Source: DASTCC01 sp035711465
Lineage (GTDB): Bacteria > Acidobacteriota > Vicinamibacteria > Vicinamibacterales > SCN-69-37
Direction of reading: 5' to 3'
DNA length: 8,811 nucleotides
NCBI GenBank assembly: GCA_035711465.1
Contig: DASTCC010000275.1
Span: 1-8,811, forward strand
The translations under genes were made by a program, and so were the position numbers. Each line of letters opens with the position of its first letter. The stretch's first letter is position 1. Positions 1 to 5,858 of the stretch are shown piece by piece. A model generated the notes under the pieces. The model saw only the letters and a program-made list of their open reading frames with translations. It searched no databases and was not told the origin of the DNA.

Positions 1-536
1 TCGGGCTTCTGCGGGCCCGAGAAGAACTCGGCGCGGACCGGATTACCGGACACGAAGCCTCTCCCGCGGAAGTACGGCAGCGTCTCGTCGTAGGTCACCG
101 CCGCGGCGCGAACGAACCGCGCCAGCGAGCGGTTGGTGAAGCCGGGCGCCGCATTCTGCTCGAGCACCATCGTGCCGATGCCGCGCAGCGCCGCCATCAG
201 CACCACCGGCCCAGAGCTGTAGCCGCCGACGCCGACGACGACATGCGGCCGCCGTCGCGACAGAATGCCCCACGCATCGCCGAAGCCCGGCGCGAGCAGC
301 GCCAGGCCGCGCAGGCGCGAGCCGATCGACTTGCCCTTCAGCCCGGCGCTGCGGATCAGATCCAGCTCGAAGCCCTCGCGCGGCACGACGCGCGCTTCGA
401 GGCCGCGCGACGTGCCGGCAAAGGTCACCTTCGCATCCGGGACGCGGCGCAGCACTTCGCGCGCGACCGCGATGCCCGGATAGAGATGTCCTCCGGTGCC
501 GCCGCCGGCAATCACCACGTTCAGCGCCATCGGCAT
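1..536 (-). CDS. murG: MurG, UDP-GlcNAc:lipid I GlcNAc-transferase (N-terminal part)
   Basis: Transfers GlcNAc from UDP-GlcNAc to lipid I on the cytoplasmic face of the membrane, making lipid II. About 178 codons are visible; the C-terminal domain lies beyond position 1. Numbering from the ATG at 530, the seen motifs are the first Rossmann loop GGGTGGHLYPG (residues 9-19, with the family's conserved His15), GVGGYSSGP (100-108), EQNAAPGFTNR (124-134) and GNPVR (162-166) near the interdomain linker. These fit GT28-family MurG in order and spacing. Two in-frame ATGs, at 536 and 530, lie 3 and 9 nt after the ftsW stop. The only Shine-Dalgarno-like GAGG is about 14 nt upstream of the first, so 536 is chosen with little certainty. 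The gene is coupled to ftsW and presumably shares its transcript. Identity is secure; only the start is open. Confidence 0.97.
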   Translation of the reverse strand, partial: MPMALNVVIAGGGTGGHLYPGIAVAREVLRRVPDAKVTFAGTSRGLEARVVPREGFELDLIRSAGLKGKSIGSRLRGLALLAPGFGDAWGILSRRRPHVVVGVGGYSSGPVVLMAALRGIGTMVLEQNAAPGFTNRSLARFVRAAAVTYDETLPYFRGRGFVSGNPVRAEFFSGPQKP

Positions 537-539
537 CCG

Positions 540-1664
540 TCACTTGCGCGCCTCGATCGCGGCCGCCGCCACCGGCGAGGCCTGCTGCGAGATGTTGAGC
601 AGAATCCCCATCGCCACCAGGTTCACGATCAGCGACGACCCGCCGTTGCTGACGAACGGCAGGGGAATGCCCTTGGTCGGCAGCAGCCCGATGTTGACGC
701 TCATGTTGATGAAGCCCTGCACGGCGACCATCGTCGTCAGGCCGACAGCGAGGAGGGAACCGTAGCGGTCTGGCGCGAGCAGCGCGGCGCGCAACCCACG
801 CCACGCAATCACGACGAAACATATCAGGATGCCGGTCGTTCCGATCAGCCCGAGTTCCTCGCCGACCACGGCAAAGATGAAGTCGGTATGCGCGTAGGGC
901 AGATAGAAGAGCTTCTGGACGCCGTTCATCAGCCCGCGCCCGAGCAGACCGCCGGACCCGAGCGCGATGAACGACTGCACCGCCTGATAGCCCGAACCCT
1001 GCGCGTCTTCCCACGGATCGAGGAACGACAGAATGCGCCGCATCCGGTAGGCGGCGGTGATGACGATCACCATTGCCGCCGGCAGCAGCAGCAGGGCCGC
1101 GCCGATCACGTAGCGGTAGCTGAGGCCGGCGGTGAACAGCATCGCCGCGACGATCGTGATCACCATCGCCGAGGTGCCGAAGTCCGGCTCGGCGAGAATC
1201 AGACCGGCCACGGCGCCGGTCACGATCATGATCGGCAACAGCGCATAGGGAATCTCGTTGATGCGGTGCATGCGCCGCTCGAGCAGCGCGGCGGCAAAGA
1301 AGATCACGGCAAGCTTGGCGGCCTCCGAGGGCTGCAGCGAGATCGGCCCGAGGATCAGCCAGCGGTGGGTGCCGTTTCGTTCGGCGAAGCCGAACACGGC
1401 GACGAGCGCGACCGCGGTGACCGCCAGCAGCCCCCAGATGAGCGGCGCCTGGTTGTAGCGGTGGTAGTCGATGCGCATCGCCGTCAGCATCAGAGCGATG
1501 CCGATCACGGCCCAGGCGAGCTGCTTGGCGAAGTAGTACGCCGGCGTCGAGTGCTCGGCAAACGCGGTCGCGGCCGAGGCGCTGAACACCATCACGACGC
1601 TGATGCTGACGAGGCCCACCGTCGCCCCGAACAGCAACTTGTCCGATCGCAGCGTTCGCGCCAT
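540..1664 (-). CDS. ftsW: FtsW, SEDS-family septal peptidoglycan glycosyltransferase
   Basis: Integral membrane polymerase that joins lipid II into glycan strands at the division septum, working with FtsI. The 374-residue product has about ten hydrophobic segments and SEDS family motifs: QPSE (111-114), GSGYQ (223-227), HTDFIFAVVGEELG (259-272), in which Asp261 matches the catalytic Asp of RodA/FtsW, and KGIPLPFVSNGGSSL (331-345). It could be confused with RodA, but the position between murD and murG and the SNGGSS motif favour FtsW. The product is somewhat shorter than E. coli FtsW (414 residues), mostly because of short termini. The ATG at 1664 has a weak GGGGG-type ribosome binding site 8-12 nt upstream. 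Unlike the other genes here it is not coupled to its upstream neighbour: 333 nt with strong RNA secondary structure separate it from murD, so ftsW-murG may be expressed or processed separately. Confidence 0.97.
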   Translation of the reverse strand: MARTLRSDKLLFGATVGLVSISVVMVFSASAATAFAEHSTPAYYFAKQLAWAVIGIALMLTAMRIDYHRYNQAPLIWGLLAVTAVALVAVFGFAERNGTHRWLILGPISLQPSEAAKLAVIFFAAALLERRMHRINEIPYALLPIMIVTGAVAGLILAEPDFGTSAMVITIVAAMLFTAGLSYRYVIGAALLLLPAAMVIVITAAYRMRRILSFLDPWEDAQGSGYQAVQSFIALGSGGLLGRGLMNGVQKLFYLPYAHTDFIFAVVGEELGLIGTTGILICFVVIAWRGLRAALLAPDRYGSLLAVGLTTMVAVQGFINMSVNIGLLPTKGIPLPFVSNGGSSLIVNLVAMGILLNISQQASPVAAAAIEARK

Positions 1665-1691
1665 ACTGCTGCCCCCGCTTGCGGCCCTGAA

Positions 1692-1704
1692 GGACTAAAG
1701 GTCC
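1692..1704 (-). repeat. Small hairpin before ftsW
   Basis: GGAC-CTTTA-GTCC on the minus strand forms a 4-bp stem with a 5-nt loop, ending 27 nt before the ftsW start. It resembles the short GG..CTAAAG..CC type palindromes scattered in some GC-rich genomes, but that likeness is from memory. Alone it is short enough to be chance. Confidence 0.2.
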
Positions 1705-1726
1705 CATTCGAGCCCGCCGAAACTGT

Positions 1727-1757
1727 GTGGGCGGCGCGTCGTCACGCGCCGGCCCAC
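1727..1757 (-). promoter_or_regulatory. GC-rich 12-bp hairpin (terminator-like stem without U-tract)
   Basis: On the minus strand 1757-1753 (GTGGG) and 1751-1745 (CGGCGCG) pair with 1738-1732 and 1731-1727, giving 12 Watson-Crick pairs with one bulged C (1752) and the loop TGACGA. It lies about 60 nt upstream of the ftsW ATG. The following bases, ACACAGTTTCGG, contain only three consecutive T, so it is not a standard intrinsic terminator. It may be an attenuator, a transcript-end stabiliser or part of the larger leader structure. Confidence 0.4.
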
Positions 1758-1764
1758 GGATGAC

Positions 1765-1784
1765 GCGGCCCCCGGAGGAGCCGC
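1765..1784 (-). promoter_or_regulatory. Hairpin with C(UCCG)G tetraloop
   Basis: On the minus strand positions 1784-1777 (GCGGCUCC) pair with 1772-1765 (GGGGCCGC) around the loop UCCG, giving eight pairs including U1779.G1770. The loop is of the very stable UNCG class and is closed by C-G, the favoured pair. On the plus strand the wobble would be an A.C mismatch. The 3' side of the long inverted repeat's basal stem (1781-1772) lies inside this hairpin, so the two folds exclude each other. That could be a switch, or this may simply be the preferred local fold. Confidence 0.45.
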
Positions 1785-1920
1785 CGTGAGCGGTCGGCAG
1801 TCATCAGTCGGGCCGGACGAGAACACCACCCTCACAGGCCGGGGCGGCCTGTGTTCCCAGCGGATGGCTTCCCGCCGCAGCGCCCGATCTGATGACTGCC
1901 AACAGCTCAGCTACTCCCGG
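1772..1920 (-). ncRNA. Candidate structured RNA element with long inverted repeat and three-way junction
   Basis: The core arms 1787-1813 and 1882-1909 pair over 27 positions with one mismatch (1904/1792) and one bulged A (1888). On the minus strand the 1901/1795 pair is a U.G wobble; on the plus strand it would be A.C. At the top, a 4-bp stem (1878-1875 with 1863-1860) and a second stem (1858-1851 with 1826-1819, including G1857.U1820) leave the junction. The second stem is capped by AGGCC-GCCCC-GGCCT (1850-1836). The cap can grow to a perfect 8-bp stem, 1833-1840 with 1846-1853, by using one of two GUG triplets. At the base a further imperfect stem of about 10 bp (1772-1781 with 1910-1920) can form. 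No flanking target-site duplication is seen, which argues against a small transposon. It could be a riboswitch-like leader, an RNase III site, a small RNA or an extragenic palindrome; I recognise no known family. Confidence 0.5.
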
Positions 1921-1934
1921 AACACGCTCCACAC

Positions 1935-1960
1935 GCCTTCAAGCCCCAAGCCTTCGAGCC
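1935..1960. repeat. Two imperfect 15-bp tandem direct repeats
   Basis: On the plus strand gccttcaagcc (1935-1945) and gccttcgagcc (1950-1960) match at 10 of 11 positions with a period of 15 bp; the match over the full period is 12 of 15. It lies between the murD end and the long inverted repeat. No function can be assigned. Confidence 0.3.
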
Positions 1961-1976
1961 TCAGCGGCAGGGCCTC

Positions 1977-1991
1977 AACACCTGTGGTGTT
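1977..1991 (-). repeat. Short perfect palindromic hairpin just after murD
   Basis: AACACC-ACA-GGTGTT on the minus strand gives a perfect 6-bp stem with a 3-nt loop, starting 6 nt after the murD stop codon. There is no following T-run, so it is not a standard terminator. It might be a 3'-end or processing signal. Confidence 0.25.
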
Positions 1992-1997
1992 CCGTCC

Positions 1998-3371
1998 CTA
2001 ATTCACGGACGGCGCGGCGCCGCCGCCGGCGAGCCGCTGCACGGCGTCCTTGAACACCCGCCCGCGCTCCGCGTAGTCCCGAAACATGTCAAAGCTCGCG
2101 CACGCCGGCGCGAGCAGCACGACCCCACCCGATCGCGCGCGCCCGTAGGCGCGGCGCACCGCGTCTTCCATCGACACCGCATCGTCGACCGGCACCACGT
2201 CCTCGAACGCGGCGCGCACGAGCGGCGCGGATTCACCGATCGCGACGACGGCGGCGGCGCGTTCGGCGACGACGTCGCGCAGCTCGGCGAACGAACCGCC
2301 CTTGAAGCGCCCGCCCATGATCGCGACGACGCCGCCGGGAAAGCTCTCGAGCGATCGGCGCGCGGAGGCGATGTTGGTGGCCTTCGAGTCGTTCACGAAG
2401 GCGACGCCGCCGATGGTCGCAACCCGCTCGAGCGCGTGCTCGAGCCCGCCAAACCCTTCGACCGCGCGCCGCATCGCCTCGGCGGGAATCCCGGCGACGC
2501 ATCCGACCGCGGTCGCCGCGAGCACGTCGGTCAGCAGATGCCGCCCCGGTAGATGCACCGACGTCAACGGCAGGAGCGGCGCCGCCTGTCCGCGATCCCG
2601 GCGGACGATGGCTTCGCCTTCGACGGTGACGCCGTCGCTCACCGGCGCATCCAGCGCGAAATCGAAGCGGCGGGCGCGGCCGCCGGCGGCAAGCGCCAGC
2701 GCCGCCGGATCGTCGGCGTTGACGAGCGCCCAGTCCTCGCCGGTCTGATTCGTGAAGATCCGCGCCTTGGCGCGCCCGTATGCCTCGATCGAGTGATGAC
2801 GATCGAGATGGTCGGCCGAGAAGTTGAGCAGCACCGCGATCCATGGATGAAAGCGATCGGTCGTCTCGAGCTGAAAGCTGCTGACCTCGACGACGTGCAG
2901 CGACTCGCGGCGCGAGGCGTCGACCTGCGTGCTGAGCGCGGTGCCGAGGTTGCCGCCCGCGGTGGCGTCGCGGCCGGCCTCCGCCAGCATTCGCGCCGTC
3001 AACGTCGTCGTCGTCGACTTGCCTTTGGTGCCGGTGATCGCGATCACGCGGCCGGCGAGCCAGCGCGACGCCAGCTCGACTTCGCCGATCACGGGCACGC
3101 CGGCGGCGCGCGCGGCGGCGATCGCCGGCTGATCGAGCGGCACGCCCGGGCTCATGACCAGGAGATCGGCGGAGGAGAACTGCGCCGGCTGATGCGGACC
3201 GAGCTCGACGGCGATGCCGGCGGCACGCAGAGCGCCGGCGGCGTCGAGGCGATCGGCGGCGTCGGCGAGCGTCACCGAGGCGCCGCGCGATGCGAGCAGC
3301 CTCGCGGCGGCGAGGCCGCTCCGCCCTGCCCCGACGACGATCACCCGGCGACCCTGCACGTCGAAGCTCAT
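1998..3371 (-). CDS. murD: MurD, UDP-MurNAc-L-Ala:D-glutamate ligase
   Basis: Cytoplasmic ATP-dependent ligase adding D-Glu to UDP-MurNAc-L-Ala. The 457-residue product has a Rossmann-like N-terminal domain with GAGRSGLAAA (14-23), the ATP P-loop GTKGKSTTT (114-122), EVSSFQLE (162-169), NFSADHLDRH (183-192), Tyr198 and Lys202 (the latter at the carbamylated-Lys position), NDSKATN (327-333), and APACASFDMF (421-430) in the C-terminal domain that binds the D-Glu end. Against the E. coli enzyme, the HNxxN box reads HLLTD (278-282) and the HR pair reads His312-Ala313, so three positions usually held invariant differ. All other core motifs are intact, so the protein is probably active. ATG at 3371 follows the mraY stop by 4 nt and has a good ribosome binding site. 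The 3' end borders the structured gap. Confidence 0.97.
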   Translation of the reverse strand: MSFDVQGRRVIVVGAGRSGLAAARLLASRGASVTLADAADRLDAAGALRAAGIAVELGPHQPAQFSSADLLVMSPGVPLDQPAIAAARAAGVPVIGEVELASRWLAGRVIAITGTKGKSTTTTLTARMLAEAGRDATAGGNLGTALSTQVDASRRESLHVVEVSSFQLETTDRFHPWIAVLLNFSADHLDRHHSIEAYGRAKARIFTNQTGEDWALVNADDPAALALAAGGRARRFDFALDAPVSDGVTVEGEAIVRRDRGQAAPLLPLTSVHLPGRHLLTDVLAATAVGCVAGIPAEAMRRAVEGFGGLEHALERVATIGGVAFVNDSKATNIASARRSLESFPGGVVAIMGGRFKGGSFAELRDVVAERAAAVVAIGESAPLVRAAFEDVVPVDDAVSMEDAVRRAYGRARSGGVVLLAPACASFDMFRDYAERGRVFKDAVQRLAGGGAAPSVN

Positions 3372-3375
3372 CGCA

Positions 3376-3382
3376 TCACCTC
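3376..3382 (-). promoter_or_regulatory. Ribosome binding site of murD
   Basis: GAGGTGA on the minus strand overlaps the mraY stop codon (its last three bases) and lies 4 nt before the murD ATG, fixing that start. An ATG within TGATGCGATG, 5 nt earlier, is out of frame. Confidence 0.75.
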
Positions 3383-4452
3383 AGCTTCAACGTCGTGAGA
3401 CTCGCGAGCGCGAACATGATCGCGAGGACGAGGAACCGTGTGATCACCTTCGGTTCCTGCCAGCCCATGAGCTCGAAATGGTGATGGAGCGGGGCCATCT
3501 TGAAGACGCGCTTGCCGGTCAACTTGAAAGAGGCGACCTGGATGATGACGGACGCGCCTTCCAGCACGAAGACGCCGCCGACGATCGGCAGCAACAGCTC
3601 CTGCTTGATCAGGACCGCGACCGTGCCGAGCGCCCCCCCGAGCGCCAGTGAGCCGACGTCGCCCATGAAGACGTCCGCGGGATGCGCGTTCCACCACAGG
3701 AATCCGAGGCTGGCGCCAACCAGCGCGCCGCAGAACACGGTGAGCTCGCCCGACAACGAATCGAAGTGCAGCAGCAGGTACTGCGCGAAGATGGCATGGC
3801 CGATGACGTAGGTCAGCGCGGTGTAGGTCGCGGCAGAGACGGCGAACGTGCTGATCGCCAGGCCGTCGAGCCCGTCGGTCAGATTCACGGTGTTGGTCGC
3901 GGCGACGAGCACCAAGCCGATGAACGCGACATAGAACCAGCCGATGTCGGGCACGAAGTTCTTGAAGAACGGAAAGATCACCCGGGTGTCGTACGACGGC
4001 AGGAGCACGACTGCTACACCGACCGCGATCGCGACCGCGATCTGCGCCGCGAACTTGTAGCGAGCGAACAGGCCGTGATGACTCCGGCGCGTGACCTTCA
4101 GGTAGTCGTCGACGAAGCCGATCGCGCCAAACGCCGCCGTCGAAGCCAGCGCGATCCAGATGTACGGGTTGGCCAGGTTGGCCCAGAGCAGCACCGGGCC
4201 GAATACCGCAGCGAGAATCAGCAGCCCGCCCATCGTCGGGGTGCCGGCCTTCGTCTTGTGCGTGGCCGGCCCGTCCTGGCGCACGACCTGCCCGATCTGG
4301 AACTCGCGCAGCCGGTGGATCAGCCATGGTCCGAGGGCGAGGCTGATCGCGAACGCGCTGAGACTGGCCGCCGCCGTCCGGAACGTGATGTAGCGGACGA
4401 CGCCGATGCCGGCGATGTGCTGATCGAGCGTCGGCAGCAGGAAATAGAGCAT
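3376..4452 (-). CDS. mraY: MraY, phospho-MurNAc-pentapeptide transferase
   Basis: Integral membrane enzyme that moves phospho-MurNAc-pentapeptide from UDP to undecaprenyl phosphate, forming lipid I. The 358 residues match the usual length (E. coli 360), and about ten hydrophobic segments are visible. Catalytic and Mg-binding motifs are present: Asp115-Asp116 in GFVDDYLK (112-119), NLTDGLDGLA (190-199), Asp265 in FMGDVGSLALGG (262-273), and the cytoplasmic PLHHHFE loop (321-327). The His-rich loop separates it from WecA-type relatives. Its ATG overlaps the murF stop by one base (TGATG) and has a near-consensus ribosome binding site, so translation is coupled to murF. Nothing is unusual in the sequence. 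Confidence 0.98.
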   Translation of the reverse strand: MLYFLLPTLDQHIAGIGVVRYITFRTAAASLSAFAISLALGPWLIHRLREFQIGQVVRQDGPATHKTKAGTPTMGGLLILAAVFGPVLLWANLANPYIWIALASTAAFGAIGFVDDYLKVTRRSHHGLFARYKFAAQIAVAIAVGVAVVLLPSYDTRVIFPFFKNFVPDIGWFYVAFIGLVLVAATNTVNLTDGLDGLAISTFAVSAATYTALTYVIGHAIFAQYLLLHFDSLSGELTVFCGALVGASLGFLWWNAHPADVFMGDVGSLALGGALGTVAVLIKQELLLPIVGGVFVLEGASVIIQVASFKLTGKRVFKMAPLHHHFELMGWQEPKVITRFLVLAIMFALASLTTLKLR

Positions 4453-5858
4453 CAGCCCACCTCCTGCAGCCGGTCGGCGATGATGTCGGTACGGGTCCCG
4501 CGCGAGCCCTTGACCAGCACGAGATCGCCGGCCATCACCATGCCGCGCACGGCGCGCGCCGCGCTCTCGCTGTCCGCGAACCGCTGCACGCGATCCTCGG
4601 GCAGTCCGGCTTCGCGTGCGCCAGCGGCGAGGGCGTCGGCGCCGGGGCCGCCGACGGCGACGAGGATATCGATGCCCGCGTCCGCCGCGGCGCGGCCGGC
4701 GCTCTCGTGCAGCGCGGCCGAGGCGTCGCCGAGCTCGAGCATCTCGCCGAGCACGGCGATGCGGCGTCCGCGTGTCGGCGTCGCCGCGAGCGCGGCGACC
4801 ATCATCCGTACCGCTGCCGGACTCGCGTTGTAGGAGTCGTCGACGACCCGGACGCCGTTCGGCAGCATCGTCACCGCGCCACGGCGCGCGACCGCGACGA
4901 GGCGGCGCACCCGGTCGGCGATGTCGCCGAGCGGGAGGTCGAACTCCGACGCGACGGCCAGCGCCGCGAGCACGTTCAGCAACTGCGCGCGACCCGGCAG
5001 CGGCACGTCGATCCGGATGGCGCCGGCCGGCGTCTGCACGTCGGCGCTCGTGCCGTCGATGCCGCGCTCGATAACCCGCTTCGCCCGCACCGTCGCGGTC
5101 TCGCTCTCACCAAAGGTCACCACGCGTCCGGCGAAGCCGTCGGCATGGGCCATGACGAGCGGGTCGTCCGCGTTCAGCACGGCGACGTCAGCAGGCTTCG
5201 CGGCCTCGAGCACCTCGGCCTTGGCGCGGGCGATGGCTTCGCGCGATCCGAAGAAGCCGAAGTGCGCGTCGCCGACGTTCGTCCACACGCGCACGTCAGG
5301 CTCGGCGAGCGAGATCAGCGTGCGGATCTCGCCGGCGTGATTCATGCCGAGCTCCACGACCGCGACGTCGGGACCGGCGTGGAGCTCGGTGAGGGACAGC
5401 GGCAGGCCGATGTGGTTGTTCAGATTGCCGCGGTTGCGGAAGACGCGGTAGCGCAGCGCCAGAAGCTCCGCCGTCGCTTCCTTCGTCGTCGTCTTGCCGG
5501 TGCTGCCGGTGATCGCGACGACTCGGGCCCCCGAGCGGCGGCGGATTTCGCGTCCGAGCCGCTGCAGGGCCACGAGCGTGTCGTCGACGACGACCACGGC
5601 CGCGGTCGACGGAAGCGGCGCCGGCATCTCGGACACGAGCAACCCGGCGGCGCCGCGGCGGATTGCTTCGGGCAGGAACGCGTGGCCGTCGAAGCGATCG
5701 CCGCGCAGCGCGACGAACAACGCGCCTTCAGCGAGCGACCGGCTGTCGGTCGACACGCCGTTGAAGGCGCGCTCCGCCGAGCCGCCGGCGAGCCGGCCGC
5801 CGGTCGCCTCGGCCACCAGGCCCGCAGTCATCACCAACGCACCCACGACGGCGGTCAC
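4452..5858 (-). CDS. murF: MurF, UDP-MurNAc-tripeptide:D-Ala-D-Ala ligase
   Basis: Cytoplasmic ATP-dependent ligase that completes UDP-MurNAc-pentapeptide by adding D-Ala-D-Ala. In the 468-residue reading the motifs are GVSTDSR (34-40), P-loop ITGSTGKTTTKE (116-127), NNHIGLPLSL (147-156), VELGMNHAGEI (168-178), TNVGDAHFGFFGS (193-205), DDSYNASP (340-347) and KGSRGTRTD (450-458). The HNxxN box of E. coli MurF (GRHNIAN) reads GRAQLLN (289-295) here, and a PGR-like segment reads ARRG (324-327). The GTG start at 5858 overlaps the murE stop in a typical GTGA, but has no clear ribosome binding site. An in-frame ATG at 5831 would remove nine residues and begin where family members usually begin (MTAGLVAEATGG). 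Function is secure; the start is not. Confidence 0.96.
   Translation of the reverse strand: MTAVVGALVMTAGLVAEATGGRLAGGSAERAFNGVSTDSRSLAEGALFVALRGDRFDGHAFLPEAIRRGAAGLLVSEMPAPLPSTAAVVVVDDTLVALQRLGREIRRRSGARVVAITGSTGKTTTKEATAELLALRYRVFRNRGNLNNHIGLPLSLTELHAGPDVAVVELGMNHAGEIRTLISLAEPDVRVWTNVGDAHFGFFGSREAIARAKAEVLEAAKPADVAVLNADDPLVMAHADGFAGRVVTFGESETATVRAKRVIERGIDGTSADVQTPAGAIRIDVPLPGRAQLLNVLAALAVASEFDLPLGDIADRVRRLVAVARRGAVTMLPNGVRVVDDSYNASPAAVRMMVAALAATPTRGRRIAVLGEMLELGDASAALHESAGRAAADAGIDILVAVGGPGADALAAGAREAGLPEDRVQRFADSESAARAVRGMVMAGDLVLVKGSRGTRTDIIADRLQEVG
4459..4465 (-). promoter_or_regulatory. Ribosome binding site of mraY
   Basis: AGGAGGT on the minus strand, 6 nt before the mraY ATG and inside the end of murF, is the strongest Shine-Dalgarno match in the window and settles the mraY start. 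Confidence 0.85.

Larger units (their letters stand above)
1665..1997 (-). promoter_or_regulatory. murD-ftsW intergenic region, probable structured 5' leader of ftsW
   Basis: This 333-nt stretch is the only long gap in an otherwise overlapping operon. No coding sequence is convincing in it: the open frame on the plus strand at 1786-2001 has no homology I recognise and runs through the inverted repeats. In minus-strand order it holds a small hairpin just after murD (1991-1977), two imperfect direct repeats (1960-1935), a long inverted repeat (1920-1772), a UNCG-loop hairpin (1784-1765), a 12-bp GC hairpin (1757-1727) and a short hairpin (1704-1692), ending 27 nt before the ftsW ATG. I could not recognise a sigma-70 type promoter or a U-tract terminator. 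A leader, attenuator or mRNA-processing region for ftsW-murG is inferred from position and structure only. Confidence 0.5.

Noticed and set aside
1727..1757. Standard intrinsic terminator after murD
   Set aside because: Stem is good but there is no U-tract; kept only as a terminator-like hairpin.
43..1763. Long open frames of over 500 codons on both strands across murG and ftsW
   Set aside because: Their Arg/Ala-rich translations are typical of out-of-frame reading in GC-rich DNA, while the FtsW and MurG frames carry all conserved motifs.
1785..1813. CTGATGA within the inverted repeat, resembling the hammerhead ribozyme core
   Set aside because: The required GAAA and cleavage-site elements are not found at the right places, and the heptamer is fully paired with its complement in the other arm.
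1665..1860. Cobalamin or cyclic-di-GMP (GEMM-I) riboswitch
   Set aside because: I looked for the B12-box type sequences and for the GEMM core and found neither.
1770..1920. 6S RNA
   Set aside because: The long rod and a GGCGGC near the closing stem are suggestive, but the 27-bp uninterrupted stem leaves no large central bubble and the element is shorter than typical 6S RNA.
1772..1920. Miniature inverted-repeat transposable element
   Set aside because: No target-site duplication at either end; the flanks are themselves complementary, and the wobble pairs point to selection on RNA pairing.
1786..2001. Plus-strand open frame of 71 codons in the murD-ftsW gap
   Set aside because: Low-complexity Ser/Arg-rich product, lies across the inverted repeats and runs opposite to the operon; no recognisable domain.
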